Assembly: GCA_027451445.1 (NCBI GenBank)
Contig: DAIDJG010000013.1
Coordinates: forward strand, 1 to 64,000
DNA: 64,000 nt
DNA from: Singulisphaera sp.
GTDB taxonomy: Bacteria > Planctomycetota > Planctomycetia > Isosphaerales > Isosphaeraceae
Reading direction: 5' to 3'
The position numbers and the translations under genes were made by a program. Below are positions 26,394-35,114 of this stretch, piece by piece (the first letter of the stretch is position 1; each line of letters opens with the position of its first letter). Below the pieces are notes generated by a model, which was not told the DNA's origin, did no database searches, and saw only the letters and a program-made list of their open reading frames with translations.

Positions 26394-27097
26394 GCTCGGG
26401 CTCCCTCGGCGACCCGCCGCTCGAATTGCAGGGCGAGCGACCAGACGGCCTCGAACGATTCGGCCGAAGGCGAACGGTGGCCGTAGTAGACGGCCTCGAA
26501 CATGCGCAACGTCGGCTCGACCCAGGAGCGGAACTCGGCGTCGTCGAGCGTGCCGACGAGTTGGCGCCCGGTTCGACCCGGAGCCAGGCGTAGTTGCCGA
26601 AGGCGATCGAGCGTCAGAAGCTGATGAGCGAAAAGGCAGACGACCGCGCCCGCATAGTCGCCGCGCTGGCGGCGGCGGATCGCCTCGGTCCAGGGATCGC
26701 TGGTCTCCGGGCGCAGACCCTCCGGGAGACCCTCGACGCGCGCGGCACGTCCGGATCGGGCGACCGTTTCCTCGTCAGCGACTCCAGGTTGGTTCCGCAT
26801 CCAAAGCCAAATGAGCACGCCGATCAAAGCGGTGAGTGCAGCACCCGCGAGACTCAACGCGATCACCTCGCCGACGCTCCCAATCCCCGACACTCGCCGC
26901 TCAGCCCAGGGGAACTTCCAGTCAGGGACCCAGTCCCAATTCCACTCCCGAGCCGGCATGAGGGGGCGGACCGAGTCCGACCTGGCGTCGTACCACGGAT
27001 AGTTGCCCTTGCCCATCGCTTCGCGCACGGGCTCGGCGGGAGTGGCGTCTCCCACCAGGCCGAGCGCCAGCCAGAGCGTACCGACCACGATCACCAC
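26390..27097 (-). CDS. DUF4129 domain membrane protein
   Basis: 235 residues. An N-terminal signal-like helix, one central helix (about 75-95, V-I-A-L-S-L-A-G-A-A-L-T-A-L-I-G-V-L-I-W), and a C-terminal soluble part with L-T-L-D-R-L-R-Q-L-R-L-A-P-G-R-T and F-E-A-V-Y-Y-G-H, the signature region of DUF4129. Overlaps the preceding gene by seven bases and the next by four. Confidence 0.82.
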   Translation of the reverse strand: MVIVVGTLWLALGLVGDATPAEPVREAMGKGNYPWYDARSDSVRPLMPAREWNWDWVPDWKFPWAERRVSGIGSVGEVIALSLAGAALTALIGVLIWLWMRNQPGVADEETVARSGRAARVEGLPEGLRPETSDPWTEAIRRRQRGDYAGAVVCLFAHQLLTLDRLRQLRLAPGRTGRQLVGTLDDAEFRSWVEPTLRMFEAVYYGHRSPSAESFEAVWSLALQFERRVAEGARA

Positions 27098-27879
27098 GCT
27101 CGAGCCTCCTCCATGGCTTTACCCACCGACCGGAGCCGAAGGTCGATTTCCCAACCTTCGAGGCGAATGCGCTGATCGATGTACGTGAGAAACCGTGCGA
27201 CGGTGAAGAATGCGAGCGCAATCCATAGCCCGAGCTGGAACCGAAAACCCGCGAGGTCAGACCAGCCGGGGCGATCCCACGTGAGATCACTACTGAAGAG
27301 CACGCTGTTCACTGCACCAGTGCCAAACCAAAAAGCGAGAACAAACCAGATCCCGAAAAAGACCTGGCCCAGCCAGTGTAAGATCAACTCGACCCCCGAA
27401 CCGGAGCAGAGGGTGCCGCTTCGCCTCCCCGCTTTCAGCCAACCTCCGCGTTCCAGCAGCAGAACCTCATTGACGAACAAGAGGCGGGCCGGAACGACGA
27501 GATACAAGAGGGGGATGATCATTAAGAGCCCGCGTACTGCGACTTGATAGAACGCCATTGGGATTGCGGAGACGGTGACCGTGCGAACGATCCTCCACGT
27601 ACGCGGCCGCTCGCCGAACATGAGGCCCCCGAGCATCACGGTGAGGGCGGCCGTGGCGAGAGGGGCTTCGAGCCATGGGAGGAAAATGCTGCCCCAAAAA
27701 ACCGCGGATTCATGGCCCGCGCGAGCAAGCCAGTAATTGAGCGCCGCAAACGGCAACACGCCTGCCACGGTCGAAACGAGCAACGGCAGAGGCCGCCGCC
27801 GTACGACGAGGAGTGCCAGTTCCAGCACGTCGAGAAACGACCGCTCACGGATTCGAACCAGCGTCCGCTCGTACGACAA
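27091..27879 (-). CDS. Multi-pass membrane protein of the MoxR cluster
   Basis: 262 residues with about five membrane segments (for example around 34-52, 65-85, 105-130, 178-198, 228-248). It overlaps the SpoIIM-like gene by 35 bases at its start and DUF4129 by seven at its end, so expression is coupled. The position between SpoIIM-like and DUF4129 genes is a common slot for an unnamed membrane protein in these clusters. No motif was recognised. Confidence 0.78.
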   Translation of the reverse strand: MSYERTLVRIRERSFLDVLELALLVVRRRPLPLLVSTVAGVLPFAALNYWLARAGHESAVFWGSIFLPWLEAPLATAALTVMLGGLMFGERPRTWRIVRTVTVSAIPMAFYQVAVRGLLMIIPLLYLVVPARLLFVNEVLLLERGGWLKAGRRSGTLCSGSGVELILHWLGQVFFGIWFVLAFWFGTGAVNSVLFSSDLTWDRPGWSDLAGFRFQLGLWIALAFFTVARFLTYIDQRIRLEGWEIDLRLRSVGKAMEEARAW

Positions 27880-28858
27880 GCCGGCTCCTTTCCCGCGGCG
27901 CGCGACCGCCGAGACTCAAGTACAGGGCCAAAATCACGGCGCTCGCGATGGCGACACTCGCCTTTGACCAGTATGGCAATCGCGATGCGGAGATATAGCC
28001 TTCAACGAACGCGGCCATGACGAACAGGACGGCCGACGCGCCGACCGTGGGAAGCGCGCGCTTGGCCTCTCGGTGCAGCGAGGCGAGCCGCGTTTGTCCC
28101 TTGGTTTCGATCAGTCCATAACCCAGTCTCAGCCCCGCCGCGCCAGATAGGACGATGGCGGTGAGCTCGAAGACGGAGTGAGCCGTCACGAACGTGTAGA
28201 AATTCTCTGCGTACGTGGTGCGGGCCATGTGCCCGAACACCGTTCCGAGGATCATGCCGTTGGAGAGAAGCTGATACAGGCTCCCGAGCCCGAATAGCAA
28301 TCCCCATGCGAAGCACTGCAGGCCGATCGAGGTGTTGTGTTGGATGTAGAAACCGGCCATCGCGGTGTCATTGCGCTCGCCCGCGTCTTTCCGTGCTTCG
28401 TTGATCGGGCGCGAGTACATCTCGTCCATCTGTGCGACGTACGAGGCGCCGATCACTTTTTCCGTGAAGTCTTCCCTCGCCGCCGCAATGAGGCCGCAGA
28501 GGATGAAACTGCCGTAAAAAACCAGGGCCGAGAGTCGCACGGCACGGTCCCGCCGGATCTCGCGCGGCGCTGTGTCGAAGATGGCCCTGGCGCAGTCTCG
28601 AAATCGGAAGCCCTGGGCCCGATAGACCGCGTTATGCGCTCGCCCGACCAATGCGTGGAGATAGGCGACGGTGTCGCGCGGAAGGTCGTGCGACTCCGCA
28701 AGCATCAGGTCGGTGCACGCTGCGCGGTACAACTCGCCCAGGCGCAGGATCTCGTCGGTGTTCAGACGCGGCTGCCGGGCGTCTCCCATCTTGCTGAGCA
28801 GCACTTCGAGCTCGCGCCAGGACGACTCCCGCTGCGCCAGGCGATCGACAACGCGCAT
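27845..28858 (-). CDS. SpoIIM-like (stage II sporulation protein M family) membrane protein
   Basis: 337 residues. A cytoplasmic N-domain (W-R-E-L-E-V-L-L, L-G-E-L-Y-R-A-A-C-T-D-L) precedes the SpoIIM membrane core with N-N-T-S-I-G-L-x-C-F-A-W-G-type segment (here H-N-T-S-I-G-L-Q-C-F-A-W-G-L-L-F-G-L-G-S), then H-S-V-F-E-L-T-A-I-V-L-S-G-A-A-G-L-R-L-G-Y, which are the family signatures. Planctomycetes do not form endospores, so the role is a general envelope one. Six bases downstream of the RDD gene. Confidence 0.88.
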   Translation of the reverse strand: MRVVDRLAQRESSWRELEVLLSKMGDARQPRLNTDEILRLGELYRAACTDLMLAESHDLPRDTVAYLHALVGRAHNAVYRAQGFRFRDCARAIFDTAPREIRRDRAVRLSALVFYGSFILCGLIAAAREDFTEKVIGASYVAQMDEMYSRPINEARKDAGERNDTAMAGFYIQHNTSIGLQCFAWGLLFGLGSLYQLLSNGMILGTVFGHMARTTYAENFYTFVTAHSVFELTAIVLSGAAGLRLGYGLIETKGQTRLASLHREAKRALPTVGASAVLFVMAAFVEGYISASRLPYWSKASVAIASAVILALYLSLGGRAPRERSRLVVRADAGSNP

Positions 28859-28864
28859 CGTTGG

Positions 28865-29635
28865 TCAATCTCCCAGGAACACGCGGTGATAGACAGCGCA
28901 CAGAATGGCGTCGGACGTCGCTTTCGGCGGCAGCGTGAAACGCTTGCGCAACGGCCGAGCGAGCGGTTCGGCCATCTGCTCGAGACGCGAACGTGAGAAC
29001 CGCCGCCGGCACCTGACGTAGTCCGACAACGCTCTCGCCAGCTCAGGCCCTGCGGCGATTCGCATGGGGAGCCAGGGCAACACGGCCTCGATGGCAGGCT
29101 CGCGAAGTCGGATCACACCAACGCGGCGTCTACGCTCTTCGACCACCACCATCGTTCCCGCTGCGAGATCGCCAAGACGTTGGAACTTCCGCGTCAACAG
29201 CATGCACGATAAGCCCGGCAAGTAGATAAACGGGATCAACCCGTCCACTGCGCCCACAAGGTTTCGGAGTACGGCCTGAGCGCCCGTTATGGGCACGCCT
29301 TGGTCAGAGACCACACGCAGACCGAGGAGGTGCTTGCCCAGCGTCTGGCCGTTGAAGACCCCTTCGCAGAATGCGCCATAACCCTGGTAGATCACAAAGA
29401 AGGCGACGAGCGCGGGCCCGAGCCCCGAAGTCGAGCCGAGCGTCAGCGCCAGGGAAGCCAGGAACGCGGCCAACATAAGGACCGTGATCAGGATCATGTC
29501 GACACAATACGACACCGCGCGCCGGAATGGGCCGGCGAGAGGGTACTCGAACGCGATTCGCTCCGGCGTCACCAGGCGGACCGTCGTATCGAGCGGGTCC
29601 AACGTTTCGGACGGAGTCGAGGATACCGTCGCCAT
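28865..29635 (-). CDS. RDD-family membrane protein
   Basis: 256 residues, first gene of the leftward cluster. R-R-A-V-S-Y-C-V-D-M-I-L-I in the first helix is the RDD-type signature (Arg...Asp), then a second helix and the conserved N-G-Q-T-L-G-K-H-L-L-G-L-R-V-V, and a third membrane segment at F-I-Y-L-P-G-L. A basic C-terminal domain follows (R-C-R-R-R-F-S-R-S-R). RDD genes are regularly linked to SpoIIM/MoxR clusters. A TTAG-aatg-CTAA palindrome near 29740 in the upstream 285-base gap might be an operator. Confidence 0.86.
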   Translation of the reverse strand: MATVSSTPSETLDPLDTTVRLVTPERIAFEYPLAGPFRRAVSYCVDMILITVLMLAAFLASLALTLGSTSGLGPALVAFFVIYQGYGAFCEGVFNGQTLGKHLLGLRVVSDQGVPITGAQAVLRNLVGAVDGLIPFIYLPGLSCMLLTRKFQRLGDLAAGTMVVVEERRRRVGVIRLREPAIEAVLPWLPMRIAAGPELARALSDYVRCRRRFSRSRLEQMAEPLARPLRKRFTLPPKATSDAILCAVYHRVFLGD

Positions 29636-29920
29636 GCGCCGTCAACGCCCCTTACGAATCTCACCCGACGCAATGCGGCTTTGTCCCCCTTCGGGATGCG
29701 CTCGATCCCGAGCGCGTACCCGTTGGCATTGGTGTTAGAATGCTAACCAAATGCACGCGGTCTCGCAACCGACACAGGGTCGTTTCAACCGGGTCGGATG
29801 GAGACGTGGTAGGCGTCGAAGTGGGCTCGACCGATCGAACTGCACAGCCGTTTTCCTTCGCATCCGAATACCGGGTGCGGAGTCCGCATGATCGAATTCA
29901 GAGCTCAACTTGCCCGTGCG

Positions 29921-31150
29921 TCAGCGAGTTTCGTCCATCTTGAAATCGATGGGAAAAAGCTCCGCTGGTTTGCGTCTTCGCCGCGCGACGAAAGCGACGA
30001 TTCCGATCGCCGCGACGACGACCGTCATGCACAGTGGCACCAGATAGGGACTCGTGGCTTCCCGAGCGTCCTTCAGTTTTCGGACGATCGGCTCGTACCG
30101 GCTGAGCCACGCGAGGCTCGGCCGAGGGGCCTCGTGATAGCCGTCCCAGAATGTGGCGTCGTTATCGGGATGGCGGCCGGCGTTCAACCGTTCGAGCATG
30201 AACCGGGTTCTTGCTTCGTGCCAGGTCTCTGCTTCGGATCGAAGTGTCTCGTAGATTTTTCGCAACTGTTTCAAATCGGTCGGTTCGTCCATGATGTAGG
30301 CCAACGCCTGTTTGAGGCGGCTTCCGTCCGGTGCGCCGGGGTGCAGCGATTTGCGGCCTGCGTCGATCATCTCCTCACAGCGCCAGCGTGCCAGATATGC
30401 GAGCGAGGTGCGCTGGTCGTCGGCCTGACAGGCCGCGATGAGCGTGTTGAAGAGATCAACGTTTTCCCAGGCGTTTCCCAGCGCCACAATTCCGGTGAGG
30501 CCTTCGATGGCCGCGTGAGCTTTGGCTCGCTCGGCGGTATTCTGGAAATCGATAAACGGAGGGACGAACGGATCCTTCGTCTCGTCGTAAGCTGGCGGCT
30601 CGATCATCCAGTCGAGCGCCTTGAGCTGATACACCTCGCGGCCGAAGTGCGCGTTAGGATTGAGTTTCACGGCCTCTGCAATGAAGTCGCGTGCAGTTTG
30701 GAGTTCGCCGATCCGATCGTGCGCGGCGCCATTTCGAATCCAGCGGTGAGCCCAGAAAGTCCCGGCGTTCGCGAGATATCGGTAGCGCTGCTCGGCAGAC
30801 TCATGCCGGTCCCTGGCGTGACGGTCGAGGACGGCTCGCTTACGCTCCATCCACCCGATCGCCTCGTCGCCCCGTCCCAGCCGGTCGCACGAGGCACCCG
30901 CGTCGTCGTATGCCGCGAGATCGTCGGCGTTCGCCTCGATGGTGGCACTCGCTCGCTTGAGACGCATCTCGTAATAGAGCGGCGGGTTTCGCTCAAACCG
31001 CCCGACGAGGATCCAGACAGCATCCGGCAACCCTTTGGCTTCCGTTGCGAACGTGTCAGAGTCCCACAGACAGGCGTGGATCGGTCCGGAGAACGTCGCG
31101 ATCGCGATCATCAGCGCCGCGATGACGTTCTTCCGTGTTATGTATCGCAT
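29921..31150 (-). CDS. Exported planctomycete-type protein with C-terminal membrane helix, unknown function
   Basis: 409 residues from ATG 31150, which gives a clean signal peptide (N-V-I-A-A-L-M-I-A-I-A-T-F); an upstream in-frame ATG at 31327 would bury it. The mature start A-C-L-W-D-S-D-T is a recurring beginning in planctomycete exported proteins. The body is alpha-helical with TPR-like spacing (L-A-A-Y-D-D-A-G, L-G-R-G-D-E-A-I). A helix at about 378-396 (L-V-P-L-C-M-T-V-V-V-A-A-I-G) precedes a basic cytoplasmic tail. Stands alone. Confidence 0.78.
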   Translation of the reverse strand: MRYITRKNVIAALMIAIATFSGPIHACLWDSDTFATEAKGLPDAVWILVGRFERNPPLYYEMRLKRASATIEANADDLAAYDDAGASCDRLGRGDEAIGWMERKRAVLDRHARDRHESAEQRYRYLANAGTFWAHRWIRNGAAHDRIGELQTARDFIAEAVKLNPNAHFGREVYQLKALDWMIEPPAYDETKDPFVPPFIDFQNTAERAKAHAAIEGLTGIVALGNAWENVDLFNTLIAACQADDQRTSLAYLARWRCEEMIDAGRKSLHPGAPDGSRLKQALAYIMDEPTDLKQLRKIYETLRSEAETWHEARTRFMLERLNAGRHPDNDATFWDGYHEAPRPSLAWLSRYEPIVRKLKDAREATSPYLVPLCMTVVVAAIGIVAFVARRRRKPAELFPIDFKMDETR

Positions 31151-31344
31151 CGGCTGTCTTCTCGTCCGATCGAAGGGAGGTTGACGACGAGTGATTTCGG
31201 AGACGCCGTTCAACTTACGACATCGGTCGCGACACGTCAAACGAAGGCGGAGCGTGAGGATTGAGCGGTGGCGGTGAGTCGCGTATCCTGGCGCCGTGAA
31301 CGACGAAGCGTTTTCGTTTGCGACCACTGACGGGAGACGTGCTC

Positions 31345-32241
31345 ATGATTCGCCTCGGGATTGTGGATTTCGACACGAGCCATGCGGTGGAATTCACCAA
31401 GCGGCTCAATCATATCGACATTGCCGAGGACCAGTGGGTTGAGGGCGCGAAGGTGGTCGCGGGCGTGCCGGGAAAGTCGCAGATTTCTCCCGAGGTGATT
31501 CCGAAGAACGTCGAGCTGATGAAGAAGTACGGTGTTCCGCTGTTCGACGACCCAGCCGAGTTGTACGACAAGATTGACGCGGTCCTGATCGAGTCGGTCG
31601 ACGGCAGCGTGCACCTCGATCGCGCGCTGCCGTTCCTGGAGCGCGGGATGCCGACCTATGTGGATAAACCGTTCGCCTGCTCACTGGCCCATGCCCGCGA
31701 GATGGTTCGCGTTGCCGAGATGAAACACCTCCCGCTGATGTCCAGCTCGAGCCTGCGTTATGCGCCGGAGGTTGTCGCCGCGAAGGGCGGCAAGGGGCCC
31801 ACCGGGGCCGTCGTGGGTGTGGCGACGTACGGGCCTTCACCGACTCACCCGCGGAACCCGGGGCTGTTTCATTACGGCATCCATCCCACGGAGATGTTAT
31901 TCACCTTGATGGGACCGGGCTGCCGGCGCGTCACGTGTCTGAGTGAGCCCGGCGCCGAGGTATCCGTCGGCCAGTGGGCTGACGGCCGCATCAGTTCGAT
32001 CCGCGGCATCCGCGCGGGGGCCGCGGCTTACGGCTTCACGCTCTTCGGGGAAAAAGGTGTTGCCACGTCAGGAGTCGGAACGCAATACATCTATCGCGAG
32101 CTCCTGAAGCAGATCGTGACGATGTTCGAGACCCGGCAGTTGCCGATTGACCTGCGCGAGACCCTGGAGATTGTCGCGTTTATCGAAGGCGCGAAGAAGA
32201 GCGCGGACTCCGGTGGCGCTGCCGTGGAACTCAAGGTGTAA
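31345..32241 (+). CDS. Gfo/Idh/MocA-family oxidoreductase
   Basis: 298 residues from ATG 31345, with GGGAG 8 bases upstream (31332-31336). An N-terminal Rossmann-type region (R-L-G-I-V-D-F-D-T-S-H) is followed by I-D-A-V-L-I-E-S-V-D-G, then the conserved lysine motif Y-V-D-K-P-F-A, characteristic of this NAD(P)-dependent sugar/inositol dehydrogenase-like family. The usual G-x-G-x-x-G loop is not clear and the C-terminal domain is short, so cofactor use is uncertain. Substrate unknown. Confidence 0.85.
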   Translation: MIRLGIVDFDTSHAVEFTKRLNHIDIAEDQWVEGAKVVAGVPGKSQISPEVIPKNVELMKKYGVPLFDDPAELYDKIDAVLIESVDGSVHLDRALPFLERGMPTYVDKPFACSLAHAREMVRVAEMKHLPLMSSSSLRYAPEVVAAKGGKGPTGAVVGVATYGPSPTHPRNPGLFHYGIHPTEMLFTLMGPGCRRVTCLSEPGAEVSVGQWADGRISSIRGIRAGAAAYGFTLFGEKGVATSGVGTQYIYRELLKQIVTMFETRQLPIDLRETLEIVAFIEGAKKSADSGGAAVELKV

Positions 32242-32339
32242 GGGCGCATTCCGAGCTCACAACTGCACCCGCCGCCCGCTCGGACGCACATAAGTCCTTA
32301 CTTGCTCGCGACCCATCCCGGTTTTCGAGTGTTTTCGAC

Positions 32340-32425
32340 GAATGGTTTGCAGGCGGTCAGCCGTTCACGCGCGACGATGGAACATCCGGGATGGCGGGCG
32401 TTGAACCCGCGGGACCGCAGAGCGG
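32340..32425 (-). repeat. Dispersed repeat copy A (inverted)
   Basis: Read on the minus strand, this segment matches the 3' half of copy B near 33212-33275: both have gcgggYtcRacSCC, a central ttccatcgt and gcgcRYgaac in the same order. It is more diverged than B and C are from each other. Confidence 0.65.
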
Positions 32426-32832
32426 TCAAGAGGGCATTCCCACGGAGGGCCGGGAACGAGCGTTTGCTTTCGCTTCTATCCGATACGAATCCACGGCGCA
32501 TCGCCTGTACTCAATAAAGAAAAGCCGCTCATCCGCAGGAGTCCGAAGGCTTGGGAGTGCGCGGAGCTTGCTCCCGCTTTCGTGACACCCACCCACTCCG
32601 ACAACGACCTTCCTAGCTTCGACCGGCCTTCCCGGCCCTCTCGCTTTCGATCGGCTTTTCCAGCGCGACCGCGGGAGCGAACTCCGCGCACTCCAAGGCG
32701 TTCGGACTGAGGCAACCATGGCCGACCCAAGACGAAACGGCCCTACGCCATACCCCATCTGCTCGCTGCAATTTGCCATTTCGTCATAAACTGTTGTTCC
32801 TCTTGGCCTTCCGAATAACCTACCCCAATTCG

Positions 32833-32887
32833 CCATTCGGTAATTCGGAACCCCTTGTTGGCCTTGTGGTTCCGAATTACCGAATGG
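32833..32887. repeat. Perfect 20-bp inverted repeat
   Basis: The left arm (32833-32852) starts CCATTCGG and ends GGAACC; the right arm (32868-32887) is its exact reverse complement, across a 15-base loop. AT-richer than the surroundings. The strings resemble the TTCGGAA island near 5640. Confidence 0.85.
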
Positions 32888-33060
32888 GTTAGCGCACGTG
32901 CGCACTGTCGTTCTGAGTTGTCGTCCCGGCCAAGTCGTCGTTGCGCAAGATCTTTGCCGACAAGACCCTCCAGTGGATGAATGTGCGAACCACGGCGCCA
33001 GCAGGCTGGAGCCTGTTTGTGGACGCGTTGACGTGTGTAGACTGACATCGGCCGAGTGAC

Positions 33061-33280
33061 GCCTCAAAAAGTTCCTGGCGCCCAACAGTTCGTGCGCGTG
33101 ACTTTGGTATCGAAGAAAACGACCGCGGACGGGTGGCCGGGATTGGGGCCGCAGGGCGATGCCCCGGTCCGTTCGAAGAGCCAACCCGTCCAGGGGAATC
33201 GCCCTGCGGGCTCGACCCCGACCACCCAAGGTTTTCCATCGTTGCGCACGAACTGTTGGCCTCCTGCCGAGATTTTCGTG
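33061..33280 (+). repeat. Direct repeat copy B (~220 bp)
   Basis: Aligns over about 220 bases with copy C, exactly 600-601 bases downstream, including cgtgcgcgtg/cgtacgcgtg, the ggtccgttcga block and aaggttttccat followed by gaactgttgg. Confidence 0.8.
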
Positions 33281-33660
33281 AAGTCCGCCGCGAAGGGGCG
33301 AAGAACGAATCGACGAAGAGACGCGGTGATCGTTCCAGAGTTTCGGAGTTTCCGAAAAACTCCGAAACACGCAAGTCGCGGAGCACCAATGGTTTCGGAG
33401 TTTCGGAGTTTTTTGGCGAGAAAACTTACCTTCTTCCTTTCCGCCAGTTGACTGCGTCCTGCAGGGATTTGCCGGGTGCGAATGCGCGCGAGCGCCGGGG
33501 TGGTGAGGTTTCGCGGTCGTTGGCCCGTTCAGCGCTCGTAATCTTGCTTGCTCGCGGTTTCGCATTGCCCTCTATGTATATGCTCCGGGTAACTCGATAG
33601 TTCTTACCAGTCGCGTTCCTCAATTCGTCACACGCGGGTCGGCGTTTACGACAATCTTTT

Positions 33661-33880
33661 CTCGAAAGTTTTTCGTCGCGTCCGAGCACTCGTACGCGTG
33701 GCTTTGGTCTCGAAGAGGATTGTCGAAGACGGGCGGCTGGGGTTGAGTCCGCAGGTCGATGCCCCCGGTCCGTTCGAACGGCCAGCCCGTCCGGGGGAAT
33801 TGCCCGGCGGACTCGACCCCAGTCATCCAAGGTTTTCCATTCTCGCGCATGAACTGTTGGGCGCCTTCGAAAAGTTCAAA
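33661..33880 (+). repeat. Direct repeat copy C (~220 bp)
   Basis: Second direct copy, 600 bases after copy B. Flanking similarity continues: gctccgggtaactcgatag near 33580 (after B) matches gctccgagtaacttgctag near 33945 (after C), so the larger duplicated unit may be about 600 bp. A partial further copy may begin near 34030. Confidence 0.8.
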
Positions 33881-34343
33881 TAGGGCGGGCCGTTGGGATG
33901 GCTGCGGTGACGAAACCTCCGACTGCGCACCCTATACCTTATAGGCTCCGAGTAACTTGCTAGCATTTTCCAGTCACTTCGTGCTGAAGTGCTTTGCGAT
34001 CCCGACCTTAGAAAATCCGTCGCGCAGCAGTTTTTCGTGCGCGCCGCCTCATCGGCGGGGGCGTGATTCGTGCATCGAGATCGGTCCCGACGATCGGCCA
34101 GGCTTGTTGCGCATCACCAGGCGGAACGAGGTACTGCGAGTTGCCCTCGCTCACCCATGCTTGTGCCATTTTGGGGAAATGCTGATGAAGGACTCAAATG
34201 CGCTCGCTCGATGAGCAATGCGTCTTTCGCTGGCCTTCCTGCGCGGGCGCACCTTTGGGACAATACAGCTTACGCAGATCGATCACGTTTCATGCCCGGC
34301 CAGTATCTCACTGACCGCTATAGCATTCGATCAGAGCCACGCC

Positions 34344-34586
34344 ATGCCCCTCCCCCGCTTCCGCATCCGGACGCTGATGATCGCCGTGGCCTTAGCGGCG
34401 GTTTACACCGCATCCGCCAAGTTCGTCATCCGCTGTGCGTGCCTCACCGGCTGCTGCGGGGTCGTAGTCTCACGGCCGGATTTTACACGACTCAACCTGC
34501 GGCGAACCGCAGCCACTGTTGTGCCGCCGCTTGTCATTGTCACGCTTTCGCTCGTCGAGTTTGCTGCGCTACCGAAGAAAGATTAG
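34344..34586 (+). CDS. Small membrane protein (80 aa)
   Basis: 80 residues from ATG 34344. An R-F-R-I-R-T-L-M-I-A-V-A-L-A-A start with one or two membrane helices, a common planctomycete small-protein format, then a Cys-rich segment (C-A-C-L-T-G-C-C). The bases around its start (gccATGCCCCTCCCCCG) are repeated at the next gene. Real expression is uncertain. Confidence 0.55.
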   Translation: MPLPRFRIRTLMIAVALAAVYTASAKFVIRCACLTGCCGVVVSRPDFTRLNLRRTAATVVPPLVIVTLSLVEFAALPKKD

Positions 34587-34590
34587 GGCC

Positions 34591-34941
34591 ATGCCCCTCC
34601 CCCGAATGACAACCCGGCGGTGGATGATCGTGGTGGCGGCGATTGCGCTCTCTATGGGATTCGCTAGGGTTGCGCTAACATGGTACAGCGCTCAAGAAGG
34701 AGCGAGTTACCACGCTTCGACGGCGGATCGAATGCGCACCGTCGGATTGTACATGCGACGGCAGTTAGCGCGAGGCGAGATCCCTGAAGCTGAACGGGCC
34801 GAGGTTGAAGGCGCGGCCGCCCAGCACATGGAATGGGCCGAATACTATTCCACTCTTGCAAAGCGGGACCGCGACGTCGCCAGCCGTCCCTGGCTACCCG
34901 TCCCGCCCGACCCGCCAGCGCCCATTGAAGGATCCCGCTAA
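34591..34941 (+). CDS. Small membrane-anchored protein (116 aa)
   Basis: 116 residues from ATG 34591, four bases after the preceding stop. One N-terminal helix (R-R-W-M-I-V-V-A-A-I-A-L-S-M-G-F) leads to a charged alpha-helical region (A-D-R-M-R-T-V-G-L-Y-M-R-R, A-E-R-A-E-V-E-G-A-A-A-Q-H-M). Identical first residues M-P-L-P-R to its neighbour suggest the pair arose by duplication or shares a module. No known family. Confidence 0.6.
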   Translation: MPLPRMTTRRWMIVVAAIALSMGFARVALTWYSAQEGASYHASTADRMRTVGLYMRRQLARGEIPEAERAEVEGAAAQHMEWAEYYSTLAKRDRDVASRPWLPVPPDPPAPIEGSR

Positions 34942-35114
34942 ACTATGCATTGGCGGTCACGAGGTTCTGAAGGAACCAAGGGCGACCGAGCAATCGGTTG
35001 CCTGTCGGTCACCCGAGTTTATGTGCACCGCAATTAATTCGTGTGCATAGATTTTTGTGTGCAAATCCAGATGGGTCGATTTCCAGGATTCATCTGCAAA
35101 GCCCTGAGCGACTG

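Larger units (their letters stand above)
32242..34343. other. Gene-poor, repeat-rich intergenic region
   Basis: About 2.1 kb without a convincing gene. ORFs, including one leftward frame at 32426-33565, translate into Arg/Pro/Ser-rich strings without domain features. The stretch contains three copies of a repeat family (listed separately), a perfect 20-bp inverted repeat, and a cluster of TTTCGGAGTTT hairpins at 33320-33420. Confidence 0.6.

Noticed and set aside
28858-28865. SpoIIM-like gene as evidence of sporulation
   Set aside because: The family is widespread in non-sporulating bacteria; no other sporulation gene is present.
29888-31264. Plus-strand ORF of 458 codons
   Set aside because: Opposite the exported protein at 29921-31150, which has a clean signal peptide and helix; the plus frame is an artefact of codon bias.
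32426-33565. Leftward ORF of 379 codons
   Set aside because: Runs through repeat copies and hairpins; composition Arg/Pro/Ser without domain; the open frame is probably accidental.
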